DNA from: Renibacterium sp043789415
GTDB lineage: Bacteria > Actinomycetota > Actinomycetes > Actinomycetales > Micrococcaceae
Assembly (NCBI RefSeq): GCF_043789415.1
Contig: NZ_JBDLLW010000001.1
Coordinates: 1,054,001 to 1,118,000 of the forward strand
Length of the DNA stretch: 64,000 nt
Reading direction: 5' to 3'
Part shown: piece after piece, positions 51,147 through 59,886 of the stretch
Numbering within the stretch: the first letter of the stretch is position 1
Layout: each line of letters starts with the position of its first letter
Translations under genes and position numbers: made by a program
The notes under the pieces: model-generated
What the model was told of the DNA's origin: nothing
Databases searched by the model: none
What the model saw: the letters and a program-made list of their open reading frames with translations, nothing else

Positions 51147-51527
51147 TTACTTGAGGGTAACGGTAGCGCCAGCTTCTTCGAGCTGAGCCTTGGCCTTCTC
51201 GGCGGCTTCCTTATTGGCGCCTTCGAGGATCGGCTTGGGAGCGCCATCAACCAGGTCCTTGGCTTCCTTGAGGCCGAGGGAGGTCAGTGCGCGCACCTCC
51301 TTGATGACTGCAATCTTCTTGTCGCCAGCGGACTCGAGGATGACGTCGAAGGAATCCTTCTCTTCCTCGGCAGCGGCGTCGCCGCCACCGGCAGCGGGGC
51401 CGGCAACTGCAACAGCAGCAGCGGTGACCTCGAAGGTCTCCTCGAACTGCTTGACGAACTCAGAGAGCTCGATGATGGTCAATTCCTTGAAAGCTTCAAT
51501 GAGCTCGTCGTTGGTGAGCTTAGCCAT
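51147..51527 (-). CDS. rplL: 50S ribosomal protein L7/L12
   Basis: 126 residues: N-terminal dimerisation helices (MAKLTNDELIEAFKELTIIELSEFVKQFEE), an alanine/glycine-rich hinge (about 38-52), and the C-terminal domain that recruits translation GTPases (KIAVIKEVRALTSLGLKEAKDLV). The ATG at 51527 with AAGGAGCG is used; an upstream in-frame start at 51617 would add 30 unrelated residues. It is 102 bases downstream of rplJ and ends at a strong terminator. Confidence 0.97.
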   Translation of the reverse strand: MAKLTNDELIEAFKELTIIELSEFVKQFEETFEVTAAAVAVAGPAAGGGDAAAEEEKDSFDVILESAGDKKIAVIKEVRALTSLGLKEAKDLVDGAPKPILEGANKEAAEKAKAQLEEAGATVTLK

Positions 51528-51629
51528 GAGTGGCGCTCCTTCTTTCTTGTTGGCCGGTTGGCCGGGTCTATGTGGGTCCAGGCGAATCCTGCTGAACAGG
51601 ACAGCCGCCCGGTGCATTGCTTTGTAGGA

Positions 51630-52250
51630 CTAGGCCTCAGTGGTCTCAGCAGCAGCTTCAGCAGCTGGCGCTTCAACGGCTTCCTCAGCGGGAGCTTCAA
51701 CTTCAGCGGCCGGAGCCTCTTCAGCGGGAGCTGCTTCCTCAGCGGCGGGGGCAGCCGGGGCGCCCTGCTCTGATTCAAGCTTCAGGCGCAGTGCGTCGAT
51801 GCTACGAGCAGCAGCAGCGATCGGAGCCTTGAGGATGCTGGCAACCTTGGTGAGTTGCAGTTCGCGAGATTCGAGAGCTGCCAGTGCGGCAACCTCGGAG
51901 GCATTCAGTGCCTTGCCCTCGAAGATACCGGTCTTGATGACCAGTTCCTTGTTGGCCTTGGCAAAGTCCGTCAGGCTCTTGGCTGCAGCGACAGCGTCGC
52001 CCTTGATGAACGCGATTGCGGTCGGACCGGCAAGCTGACCTTCGAAAGCGTCAACACCCGCTTCCTTCGCAGCAATAGCGGTCAGGGTGTTCTTGACGAC
52101 CGAGAACTTGGTCTCGAGGCCAAGAGACACACGCAGCTCTTTGAGCTTCGCAACGGTGAGCCCACGGTATTCGGTTAGGACTGCAGCGGTAGATTCTTTG
52201 AAATCAGTGGTGATCTCTTCTACTGCGGCCACCTTGTTTGGCGTTGCCAT
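51630..52250 (-). CDS. rplJ: 50S ribosomal protein L10
   Basis: 206 residues. Residues 1-165 are standard L10: the rRNA-binding part (TAAVLTEYRGLTVAKLKELR, SVVKNTLTAIA) and helix 8, which carries L7/L12 dimers. The final 40 residues are an alanine/glutamate/proline tail (APAEEAPAAEVEAPAEEA), longer than in most bacteria. L10 commonly represses its own operon by binding the leader; here the leader contains a terminator-like hairpin. GGAGGG lies five bases before the ATG. Confidence 0.97.
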   Translation of the reverse strand: MATPNKVAAVEEITTDFKESTAAVLTEYRGLTVAKLKELRVSLGLETKFSVVKNTLTAIAAKEAGVDAFEGQLAGPTAIAFIKGDAVAAAKSLTDFAKANKELVIKTGIFEGKALNASEVAALAALESRELQLTKVASILKAPIAAAARSIDALRLKLESEQGAPAAPAAEEAAPAEEAPAAEVEAPAEEAVEAPAAEAAAETTEA

Positions 52251-52292
52251 AACCCTCCTTCCGGGAATTCAATGCCGGTGCTCGGGCCTCAC

Positions 52293-52323
52293 ACAAAAAA
52301 TGCCCCGTGCAGATGCGCGGGGC
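52293..52323 (-). promoter_or_regulatory. Attenuator hairpin in the rplJ leader
   Basis: In the mRNA sense GCCCCG and CGGGGC (52318-52323, 52302-52307) form a stem followed directly by ATTTTTTG (T-run at 52295-52300). It lies 45 bases before the rplJ ATG and so must be read through or prevented for rplJL expression. Another perfect palindrome, GGGTCATGACCC, is at 52339-52350. Confidence 0.65.
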
Positions 52324-52471
52324 TTCGCTCAATCCAGCGGGTCATGACCCACCGAAGAGCTTCGCTTCGTTCACCTGCGCAGGCCGTTCCTTGAAGAAAC
52401 TTTCGGGTCAGCACTCAACAGAACAATTATTCTGAGGAACGCATGACCGACCGGCGGTCTTTGGTCCTTCA

Positions 52472-52500
52472 AGGATACGTCATTGCCGTCCGCAGGGCAA
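52472..52500 (-). promoter_or_regulatory. Candidate rplJ promoter
   Basis: TTGCCC (52495-52500) and TATCCT (52472-52477) on the minus strand are 17 bases apart. Transcription from here would give a leader of about 215 bases, enough for an L10-binding structure and the attenuator. Confidence 0.45.
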
Positions 52501-52543
52501 AACGCGCAGACCCTGCCCGCGGACTCTCGAACAGGGGCCGGAC

Positions 52544-53518
52544 TCAGAGTTCCTTGCGATAGGTGATGAAGGTCTTGTCAGGTGCGAAGCCGAGTGCTCG
52601 ATTGATTCTCAGCATCGGCTGATTCTCTTCGGCATTCCCCGTATAGACCCGCTGCAACTCAGGCCAGTACTGACCGGCCGCCCGAAGATTCTCGAGTTTC
52701 AGCCAGAGGCCAAGCCGGTGGCCGCGATGCACCGCGGCCACCAGGGTGTCCCCCTGCATGCCGACCACTGGACGCTTGGGGTTCCACTCGAGAGCGGTGT
52801 ACCCCGCCAATCCGCCGGTATCCCGATGGCGTGCCACACTGAGTTGCGAATCAAGCCCTTGCTGAGCGCGAGCAGCCTCTCCATGTCTGACCCGGGCGGC
52901 ATCCCAGACCTGCTTCTCAGCGACCGCTCCGCCTTGAGGCGCATCGGTGCTCATCAAACCGCACAGTGCGGCAAAGGGCTCGACTAACTCCTCGGGGCAA
53001 CGATTCCGCCATTGAATCAGCTCGTAATCCCGAGACGCGATCTCGGCCTCGGACCAGAGCTCTTCATTGATATCCGCGGTTGACAAGACGCTGATAGTGG
53101 CCCGCTGCACCTCCGCGAATCCGGATTCCTGGAGCAGCTTCAGCAGTATCTCATCTCGACTATTGGCGAAAGTTTGAACCTGGCTCCGACCCGCCGCGAT
53201 GACTCGGGACAGCGCTTCGGTCAGCAGCTTCGCGCCGACTCGGATTCCCGGCCTGATCACGATGTTGATGAAGCTGAGCGAGCGATTGTCTTTCAGCGGC
53301 AGGGACATCTCCGCCACACCGTCAGGCCTGTTCGCAGGGCCGAGGCCGAAAACCCTGTACTCCCGGAACTCATTGCTCTGGAAATGGGCGGCAGGATCAT
53401 CTGGCTGCCAATCTTCGTCGTGGTTTCCGGCCAGCGTGAAAACCGCCAGATTCTTCAGATCGATCCAGGCTTCAAAGTCTTCCGGTGCTGAGGACTCGGA
53501 CAATTCGAAAAAGCTCAC
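52544..53518 (-). CDS. Double-GNAT acetyltransferase, paralogue 1
   Basis: 324 residues with two GNAT folds. The first domain has a weak acetyl-CoA loop (RPGIRVGAKLLTEAL). The second has VHRGHRLGLWLKLENL and the C-terminal phrase NAEENQPMLRINRALGF. The linker contains LMSTDAPQGG, shared with the two genes upstream. GTG at 53518 overlaps the upstream stop (GTGA) with AGAAGG before it; an ATG at 53536 is the alternative. Proteins of this shape include mycothiol synthase-like enzymes, but the donor and acceptor are unknown. Last of three tandem paralogues; its C-terminus lacks the GYxGEWQK ending of the other two. Confidence 0.8.
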   Translation of the reverse strand: MSFFELSESSAPEDFEAWIDLKNLAVFTLAGNHDEDWQPDDPAAHFQSNEFREYRVFGLGPANRPDGVAEMSLPLKDNRSLSFINIVIRPGIRVGAKLLTEALSRVIAAGRSQVQTFANSRDEILLKLLQESGFAEVQRATISVLSTADINEELWSEAEIASRDYELIQWRNRCPEELVEPFAALCGLMSTDAPQGGAVAEKQVWDAARVRHGEAARAQQGLDSQLSVARHRDTGGLAGYTALEWNPKRPVVGMQGDTLVAAVHRGHRLGLWLKLENLRAAGQYWPELQRVYTGNAEENQPMLRINRALGFAPDKTFITYRKEL

Positions 53519-54597
53519 CCCAGCACCTTCTGCCATTCACCCGTATAGCCAGCTGGTCTGAATCCCAGAGCCACATTGACCGCGAGCATATATTCGTTTT
53601 CAGCGGCATTCCAGGTATAGATGCGCCTTACCGCCGGACGCTCTTCGGTCAGTCGGATCAGATTGGCGACCTTCACCAGCAGCCCGAGTTTATGGCCACG
53701 GTGCTCACGGACCACCAGAGTATTGTCTTGGAAGATCATGTCCTGACGATGCGCCGGCACGGTGAGGACAGTGAAGCCAACGAGCTTTCCGCTGGGCAGA
53801 TGCTCGACGGCGGCCACCAGAGTTGTCCGGCCAAGCGCCAGCGCCAGTGCCTCCCCTTCCCGCGCGCGATGCGCATCCCAGGGTTCCTCTTCACGAACGA
53901 GTCCAGCACGCGGAGCATCAGTGCTCATCCTGGACTGCAGCCAGGCGAAGTCATCCAGCCACTGCTCCGGGCAATGATCCGTCCATTGGACTAGCCGGTA
54001 GTTTTCGCCTGCGGCAGCCTGAGCGATAGCGGCTTGCTCGATCAGCAGCTCCGAAGCAAGCGGAAGCTGGCAAAGGCTGAATCTCTCCACCTGCTCCAAG
54101 ACGTAGCCTGCCCGCTGTGCGAACTGCACCTCTCGGCTCTCCCGCGGAAGTCTGCCGATTCCAGACACGGGCTCCACCAGTTCTCCCCGCACGCTTTGCA
54201 CCGGATGCGAGGTTTGAAAGGTTATTGTCCGCCGTCCTTCAGCGCGGGCCAGCTCTTCAGCCGCGGCTAACAGCTTCTGGCCGATTCCGCGCCCTTCAGC
54301 GGAACTCTTCACCGCGAGACTCAGCCAGAGCAGATGTTGATTGTCCTCGACCGGCATGATCAGCTGGCAGTGCCCGAGCACCTCTCCGGCGTCTTTGACG
54401 ATCAGATGACGATGTCGCTCATAGCGGTCTTGGGCGCTGGCGAGAACTTCTTGTGGCGTATACGCGAGGTCATCGTTGCCCCACTGCCGCAGCATTGCCT
54501 GGCGATCGATGTCGATCGCAGCCAAGAAGTCAGCGGCATCCCGGGACTCCAGCTCTGACGGGATCTGAAGCTGCTGGACGTTGAAATGACCGCTCAT
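53515..54597 (-). CDS. Double-GNAT acetyltransferase, paralogue 2
   Basis: 360 residues. The first domain has AEGRGIGQKLLAAAEELARAEGR, a good acetyl-CoA binding loop. The linker carries RMSTDAPRAGL. The second domain has EHRGHKLGLLVKVANL and ends NAAENEYMLAVNVALGFRPAGYTGEWQK. ATG at 54597 overlaps the preceding stop by four bases; a start at 54618 is also open. Cytoplasmic. Same architecture and order of motifs as its neighbours, indicating tandem duplication. Target unknown; small-molecule amine acetylation is the family theme. Confidence 0.82.
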   Translation of the reverse strand: MSGHFNVQQLQIPSELESRDAADFLAAIDIDRQAMLRQWGNDDLAYTPQEVLASAQDRYERHRHLIVKDAGEVLGHCQLIMPVEDNQHLLWLSLAVKSSAEGRGIGQKLLAAAEELARAEGRRTITFQTSHPVQSVRGELVEPVSGIGRLPRESREVQFAQRAGYVLEQVERFSLCQLPLASELLIEQAAIAQAAAGENYRLVQWTDHCPEQWLDDFAWLQSRMSTDAPRAGLVREEEPWDAHRAREGEALALALGRTTLVAAVEHLPSGKLVGFTVLTVPAHRQDMIFQDNTLVVREHRGHKLGLLVKVANLIRLTEERPAVRRIYTWNAAENEYMLAVNVALGFRPAGYTGEWQKVLG

Positions 54598-55688
54598 GAC
54601 GTCGGAGATTTCTGCCACTCGCCGTCATAGCCTGCCGGAGTGAAGCCGAGCTCGATATTGATGTCCAGCATATGATCGTTTTCCGCCGCATTCCAGGTGA
54701 TTGCCTTGCGTAACTGCGGTAATTCTTGCTGAATGCGTTGCAGATTGGCGGCTTTGATCAGCATGCCGAGCCTCCTTCCACGGTGTTCCGAGATGACTAA
54801 AGTATCTTCCTGATGAATCAGCGTCGGCTTTCTGGGGTTGAAATCGAAATAGGTATAGGCGGCGATCTCTCCGCTGGGCAGATGCAAAGCGGCACAGACA
54901 TCGATTCGATGGCCGGATTCTACGCTCTGCGTCTCGTGCTGACGGAGCCTGGAGACGCTCCAGACCTCCGGTTCGATCTCCAAACCTGCAGTGGGCACAT
55001 CGGTGCTCATTCGGCTGTTCGCCTGGGCGAAACTCTCCGCCAACTCGTCCGGGCAGTGATCCTGCCAGAAGACCAAGGTGTAGTCCGGACCAGCCTTGAA
55101 TTCAGCGGAATTACGCAGAGAATCGAGTTTCTCCGCGGGCACCGGCAGCGACAAGCTGCTGAATCGTTCCACCTGTTCGAGACGATAGCCGAGCTGAAGC
55201 GCGAAACGCGTTCCTGAGGCACCGGCTGGGATGGCGCCGGTTCCAGAGTTCGGTGCCAGCAGATCCGAGCCCTCCGGATCGAAGTCCGCCGAGTGCTCAG
55301 TACCGGCTATCAAGACCTTGCGGCCTTGCTTTTGGGCATAGTCCTCAGCCACCTCAAGCAAGGCACGCCCATAACCTTGCCTGCGATACTCAGGGAGCAC
55401 TGCGGCGTGCACCACCGCAGCGTGCAGATTATCTTTCAGCGGCAATTGAGTCCAGGACAGGCCCACCATCTTCCCTTCGAGCCTGCCCAAGAAGATCTGC
55501 AGGCTGTCGTAGTCGTTATCTCGCCAGGACACCAAACGACTGCGGGCATCCGACAGTCTGTCGGCGTTGCCCCAGATCGCTAGCTTGATGGTGTCCACCA
55601 GCTGACTGACTTCCAGAAACTCAGCAGCGTCCGGGGCCGCTAAGCTCTCAGGCAAAGTGAGCGGCGCGATCCGCAATTTGTCTTCCAT
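54594..55688 (-). CDS. Double-GNAT acetyltransferase, paralogue 3
   Basis: 364 residues. The first domain has the clearest GNAT loop of the three (EYRRQGYGRALLEVAEDYAQKQGR). The linker has RMSTDVPTAGLE. The second domain has EHRGRRLGMLIKAANL and ends NAAENDHMLDINIELGFTPAGYDGEWQK. It is the first gene of the three-gene unit, each overlapping the next by four bases. The near-identical phrases at equal positions mark the three as paralogues. Substrate not predicted. Confidence 0.82.
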   Translation of the reverse strand: MEDKLRIAPLTLPESLAAPDAAEFLEVSQLVDTIKLAIWGNADRLSDARSRLVSWRDNDYDSLQIFLGRLEGKMVGLSWTQLPLKDNLHAAVVHAAVLPEYRRQGYGRALLEVAEDYAQKQGRKVLIAGTEHSADFDPEGSDLLAPNSGTGAIPAGASGTRFALQLGYRLEQVERFSSLSLPVPAEKLDSLRNSAEFKAGPDYTLVFWQDHCPDELAESFAQANSRMSTDVPTAGLEIEPEVWSVSRLRQHETQSVESGHRIDVCAALHLPSGEIAAYTYFDFNPRKPTLIHQEDTLVISEHRGRRLGMLIKAANLQRIQQELPQLRKAITWNAAENDHMLDINIELGFTPAGYDGEWQKSPTS

Positions 55689-55761
55689 CGTTTCAATCTA
55701 TCCTCGATCTCAAACGCTCGCCATGGCTCCATCCACTATTCCGAGCGGCAACTCAGCCTGC

Positions 55762-56292
55762 TCAGTGCCCAGGGGCCACAAAAAGCACTAGATCAAAGGG
55801 CTCATCAGTCCAGTACGGCTTGGTCCTAGCCACTTCCCGCCAGCCGAGTCGCTGATAGAGCCTCATCGCGGCCTGAGCAATAGAGATGGTATCGAGGACG
55901 CCGATCTGCCCGGTGCTGTCAATCTGCTCCATTGCTTGTGCCATCAGGGCTTGAGCTATACCAGTGCCTTGCGCCGCGGGGTCGACGAAGAGCCGCTTGA
56001 TCAAGGTGTGCTGATCCGTCGTTTGCCCGGTGGCCGCCGTCCAGAGCGGAATGGATTCAACATCTTCGTTGAGCAGTAACGGCATCACCGCAATATGACC
56101 GACCACCCGGCCGGACACTTCGGCTACCCAGGCGGTGCTGAATCGCTCGTCGAAGAGCGATGCCTCGGCATGGGGCACCAGTTCACCGTCGGCGTCGGCA
56201 AAGTAACCGCTGTGCCGGCCGCAACGGGCGAGCACAGCCAGTAGCTCTTGCCGATCGCTGGCTTTTATCGTTCGAACGGTGATCAATGCCAT
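55762..56292 (-). CDS. GNAT family N-acetyltransferase
   Basis: 176 residues, single GNAT fold. The acetyl-CoA loop is LFVDPAAQGTGIAQALMAQAM (motif A), and the C-terminal ISIAQAAMRLYQRLGWREV is motif B with the usual tyrosine-leucine-GW pattern. The ATG at 56292 is chosen because the extra upstream residues lack a ribosome site. Unrelated in sequence to the double-GNAT trio beyond the fold. Substrate unknown. Confidence 0.85.
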   Translation of the reverse strand: MALITVRTIKASDRQELLAVLARCGRHSGYFADADGELVPHAEASLFDERFSTAWVAEVSGRVVGHIAVMPLLLNEDVESIPLWTAATGQTTDQHTLIKRLFVDPAAQGTGIAQALMAQAMEQIDSTGQIGVLDTISIAQAAMRLYQRLGWREVARTKPYWTDEPFDLVLFVAPGH

Positions 56293-56349
56293 GATTCTCA
56301 GCCTAAGCAACAGGAACCGTACGCGCCAGCCGCCGTCATCAGCCCCTGC

Positions 56350-56913
56350 TTAGTCGGAGAGAACTTGCCTGACCGCCGAGCGAATCCGCAGCGACATGAC
56401 GATGGTCCAGATGCCGAACAGCAGCGCGAAGATACCGAACACCCAGAGCACCGTGAGTATGCCAATGCCGGGAACGGCCAAGACGAAAACACCCCAGAGC
56501 AGGCTGATGATGCCAGAGGCTAGCAACCAGCCCCAGACGCCGCTCAGCTCCCGCTTGAGCGCGAAAGCCTGGACTATCTGAATAACCCCGAGCAGCACGG
56601 CCCAGAAACCGATGATGAAGCCGACAGCCAAGGCGGTCAGTCCGGGCCAGGCTATTGCCAGGAGGCCCGCGAGCACCGAGATGATGCCTTCGACCACGAG
56701 CCAGCCCCAGAGCCGCTGCTCTTTGCGGGAACCAATGGCCATCACCACGGCGGAGATGCCATCGACAATTGCATAGGCGCCGAAGACCAGCACAAAAGCC
56801 ACCAGGGTGGTCTGCGGGGAGAACAGCGCGATCGCGCCGAGCAGAACTGCGAAAATACCTCGAATGAGGACTAGCCACCACAGTTTCCGACTCGCAGAAT
56901 AAAGCTGTTCCAT
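56350..56913 (-). CDS. HdeD family membrane protein
   Basis: 187 residues with six hydrophobic helices arranged as three repeats of two (DUF308). The repeats are seen as LIRGIFAVLLGAIALFSP, VEGIISVLAGLLAIAWPG and ASGIISLLWGVFVLAVPG. HdeD proteins are linked to acid resistance in enterobacteria, but in actinobacteria their role is unclear. GGGAGGAAC lies before the ATG. Confidence 0.88.
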   Translation of the reverse strand: MEQLYSASRKLWWLVLIRGIFAVLLGAIALFSPQTTLVAFVLVFGAYAIVDGISAVVMAIGSRKEQRLWGWLVVEGIISVLAGLLAIAWPGLTALAVGFIIGFWAVLLGVIQIVQAFALKRELSGVWGWLLASGIISLLWGVFVLAVPGIGILTVLWVFGIFALLFGIWTIVMSLRIRSAVRQVLSD

Positions 56914-56974
56914 CAGGTTCCTCCCATAGCCGCCATTGGATCAACCCCCATTATGGCATTTGTCCGGGAGGGAC

Positions 56975-57505
56975 TTACGGTAATGAGCGCTGCATCACAA
57001 AATCTCTTTCCAGCACCGTGCCGAAGAGAAAGGACTTCATTCCGACCCGGCTGAAGCCGTTCTTCTGGTAGAAACGAATCGCTCGTTCGTTGACGCTGCT
57101 CACACCGAGCCAGATGCCCTGAGCTCCGCTGCCAGCAGCCTCTTGCAAAGTGGTCTTCATCAGCCCAGCGGCAATTCCAGCACCAAATCGTTCTGGATGG
57201 ACAAAGAACTTGCTGAGCTCCACTGCCGGAGTGAGGCTCAAAGCGGCCACCACCTCAGAGTCCTGCGACGGCGCAGCAACAGTGACGCTATAACCGAGCA
57301 GCGCGCCATCCTCCTCAGCCACCAGCACTGTCACCTCGGGGTGGCACAGATACCAGGCGAACTTCTCGGCGTTGAGTTGCTGATCGATATGATGTTGCAG
57401 ATTCACCGGGTCCGTTCCCGGCGGCGCTGAGTGCGGAAAACTCAAGGCAGCGAGTTCGACCAGGGCATCACGATCAACCAGAACAGCGCGACGGAATTCA
57501 ACCAT
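56975..57505 (-). CDS. GNAT family N-acetyltransferase
   Basis: 176 residues, single GNAT domain. The acetyl-CoA loop region is FFVHPERFGAGIAAGLMKTTLQEA, and VNERAIRFYQKNGFSRVGMKSFLFG is the C-terminal motif common to small-molecule or protein acetyltransferases. It is the gene closest to rplA, downstream of the rplA terminator and in the same direction. Substrate unknown. Confidence 0.85.
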   Translation of the reverse strand: MVEFRRAVLVDRDALVELAALSFPHSAPPGTDPVNLQHHIDQQLNAEKFAWYLCHPEVTVLVAEEDGALLGYSVTVAAPSQDSEVVAALSLTPAVELSKFFVHPERFGAGIAAGLMKTTLQEAAGSGAQGIWLGVSSVNERAIRFYQKNGFSRVGMKSFLFGTVLERDFVMQRSLP

Positions 57506-57615
57506 TCGCCGACTCTATCGAACCCGAGCACGGCTTTGCCGGAAATACCGGAAATAACAGGCGGGCAACGGAGCAGAGGGGATCTGCATCGCTCGGAGTG
57601 AGAGTGCTTAAACGA

Positions 57616-57651
57616 GTGAGGGCCGAGAAGCAGTTGCTTCTCGGCCCTCAC
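57616..57651 (-). terminator. rplKA terminator
   Basis: GTGAGGGCCGAGAAGC (57616-57631) and its exact complement (57636-57651) with a four-base loop, ten bases after the rplA stop. TTTAAG follows in the minus direction. It separates the ribosomal block from the acetyltransferase insert. Confidence 0.85.
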
Positions 57652-57661
57652 GTCGAATGAT

Positions 57662-58369
57662 TTAGGCTTCGGTCAAAACCTTGGTCACGTTCGGGTCAAC
57701 GCTGATACCAGGACCGAAGGTCGTGGTCACAGTGGCCTTCTGAACATAACGTCCCTTTGAGGTGGACGGCTTCAGACGAAGTACCTCTTCGAGCGCCGCT
57801 GCGTAGTTCTCAGCGAGCTGGTTGGCGTCGAAGGACACCTTGCCGATGATGAAGTGCAGGTTCGAGTGCTTGTCGACGCGGAAGTCGATCTTTCCACCCT
57901 TGATCTCTTCAACGGCCTTGGCGACGTCGACCGTCACGGTGCCGGTCTTCGGGTTCGGCATCAGGTTACGCGGGCCGAGAACCTTGCCCAAACGGCCGAC
58001 CTTGCCCATCAGATCCGGGGTCGCCACGGCGGCGTCGAAGTCGGTCCAGCCACCGGCGATCTTCTCGATCAGGTCGTCGGAGCCGACGAAGTCGGCACCG
58101 GCCGCAATAGCGGCCTCGGCCCGGTCACCGGTCGCGAAAACCAGAACGCGAGCGGTCTTACCGGTGCCGTGAGGCAGGTTGACGGTGCCACGGACCATCT
58201 GGTCCGCTTTACGGGGGTCAACACCCAAACGGAAGGCGACCTCAACGGTGGCGTCGAATTTCGACGGGTTGGTATCCTTCGCCAGTTTGACGGCCTCGGC
58301 GGGGGCGTACTGCTTGCCCTCTTCGATCTTGGCTACTGCCGCCTCATATGCTTTGCTGCGCTTTGCCAT
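57662..58369 (-). CDS. rplA: 50S ribosomal protein L1
   Basis: 235 residues, normal length. It has the two-domain L1 pattern: SKFDATVEVAFRLGVDPRKADQMVRGTVNLPHGTGK and VGRLGKVLGPRNLMPNPKTGTV. L1 forms the mobile L1 stalk, helps release E-site tRNA, and in many bacteria represses rplKA translation. It lies 105 bases after rplK. Instead of being followed by rplJ it is followed by a terminator and unrelated acetyltransferase genes. Confidence 0.98.
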   Translation of the reverse strand: MAKRSKAYEAAVAKIEEGKQYAPAEAVKLAKDTNPSKFDATVEVAFRLGVDPRKADQMVRGTVNLPHGTGKTARVLVFATGDRAEAAIAAGADFVGSDDLIEKIAGGWTDFDAAVATPDLMGKVGRLGKVLGPRNLMPNPKTGTVTVDVAKAVEEIKGGKIDFRVDKHSNLHFIIGKVSFDANQLAENYAAALEEVLRLKPSTSKGRYVQKATVTTTFGPGISVDPNVTKVLTEA

Positions 58370-58474
58370 GCTGCTTTTTCTCCTTGTGCAGTTGTGGTCT
58401 GTCGGACCGCGCTGGGCCCTGCCACGGCCGCCTCGGTGGACGGCTTAGATGTAATTTGTGGTCCGTGAAAGGAA

Positions 58475-58906
58475 TTAACCTTCTACGGTGATGCCCATCG
58501 AGCGGGCGGTACCGGCGATGATCTTGGCAGCAGCCTCGACATCGTTGGCGTTCAGATCGACCAGCTTCTGGGTGGCGATCTCGTTCACCTGAGCCTTGGT
58601 CAGTTTGGCGACCTTGACGGTGTGCGGGGTAGCTGAACCCTTGGCGACGCCAGCTGCCTTCTTGATCAGCTCGGCTGCCGGAGGGGTCTTGGTGATGAAG
58701 GTGAATGAACGGTCTTCGTAAACCGTGATTTCCACCGGGATGACGTTTCCACGCTGGGATTCCGTCGCAGCGTTGTACGCCTTGCAGAATTCCATGATGT
58801 TGACACCGTGCTGACCAAGTGCGGGACCGATAGGCGGAGCCGGGTTAGCGGCGCCTGCCTGGATCTGCAACTTGATGAGGCCGGTGACTTTCTTTTTGGG
58901 AGCCAC
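58475..58906 (-). CDS. rplK: 50S ribosomal protein L11
   Basis: 143 residues. The N-terminal domain has the thiostrepton-region prolines ([32 protein letters not shown]), and the rRNA-binding C-terminal domain ends [17 protein letters not shown]. The start is a GTG at 58906 with GAGAAGGACC; an upstream in-frame ATG would add 32 unrelated residues. L11 forms the GTPase-associated centre and senses stalled ribosomes for RelA-type signalling. Confidence 0.97.
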
Positions 58907-59031
58907 TTCAGGTCCTTCTCTTGTACATGTTTCCTCAGCTGCCGGAGCGCATCTGAGGGGGTGGCCGTCATGGCAAGACGACCGACGTCGTCCCTCAACC
59001 AAGCAAGCTGAAGGACGACTAAGTCTTTACT

Positions 59032-59051
59032 GGCCAATCGTTACGTTGGCC
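59032..59051 (-). promoter_or_regulatory. Small hairpin between nusG and rplK
   Basis: GGCCAA (59032-59037) and TTGGCC (59046-59051) with an eight-base loop, 11 bases after the nusG stop. It could be a weak terminator or part of the L1 target in the rplK leader. The remaining 125 bases to rplK hold no gene. Confidence 0.4.
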
Positions 59052-59062
59052 TACTAAGTCTA

Positions 59063-59806
59063 CTAGATCTTGGTGACTTGGCTAAATGACAAGCTGACCG
59101 GGGTCTCACGCTCGAAGAGCGAGACCAGCACGACCAGGGTCTGAGACTCGGGCTTGATCTCGGAAATCGTGGCCGGAAGGGTCTCGAAAGGACCTTCCTT
59201 GACGATCACGGACTCGCCGATTTCGAAGTCGACAGCAATGGGTGCCTGCGCAGCCTTGGTAGCCGAACCCTTCGCGGCGCCCTCAGCCTGCTCTTCTTCG
59301 AAGACCGGTGCGAGCATCGAGAAAACTTCGTCGAGCCGCAGCGGCACCGGGTTATGGGCATTGCCCACGAAGCCGGTGACACCCGGGGTATGGCGGACAA
59401 CGCCCCAGGAAGCGTCGGTGAGCTCCATCCGCACCAGCACGTAGCCCGGAATCCGGACTCGGTTCACCACCTTGCGCTGCGCGTTCTTGATCTCCACGAC
59501 CTCTTCCATGGGGACCTGGATCTCGAAGATGTGCTCTTCCATATTGAGCGACTGAATCCGGGTTTCCAGATTCGCCTTCACTCGGTTTTCATAACCGGCG
59601 TAAGAATGGATGACGTACCAATCGCCCTCTTGGCGGCGCAGCTTGGCCTTGAACTCCTCAGCGGGATCAACCGGGGCGGCCTCAGCCTGCTCTGCCGGTT
59701 CAGCGTCCTCAACCTGGGCGGCATCCTGCTCGGAGGTGAGCTCTTCGCTCGCTGCAACCTCGTCGGGGATGCTCTCTTCGGTAATCTCGAGCTCCTGCTC
59801 AGACAC
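59063..59806 (-). CDS. nusG: Transcription elongation/antitermination factor NusG
   Basis: 247 residues. The first 60 are an acidic extension rich in E, A and D, typical of actinobacteria. The NGN domain begins DWYVIHSYAGYENRVKANLETR and includes RIPGYVLVRMEL and VRHTPGVTGFVG. The KOW domain (FEIGESVIVKEGPFETLPATISEI) closes the protein. NusG binds beta' and links RNA polymerase to ribosomes or Rho. GTG start with AGGAAG. It follows secE by 80 bases. Confidence 0.97.
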   Translation of the reverse strand: MSEQELEITEESIPDEVAASEELTSEQDAAQVEDAEPAEQAEAAPVDPAEEFKAKLRRQEGDWYVIHSYAGYENRVKANLETRIQSLNMEEHIFEIQVPMEEVVEIKNAQRKVVNRVRIPGYVLVRMELTDASWGVVRHTPGVTGFVGNAHNPVPLRLDEVFSMLAPVFEEEQAEGAAKGSATKAAQAPIAVDFEIGESVIVKEGPFETLPATISEIKPESQTLVVLVSLFERETPVSLSFSQVTKI

Positions 59807-59886
59807 TTTGCTTCCTGCTTTCGTAGTTCATTGATCCGGAGGCTGGCCACCGGCCTGCGTTCCGAGACGCTCTGTTGATTCTCGGT

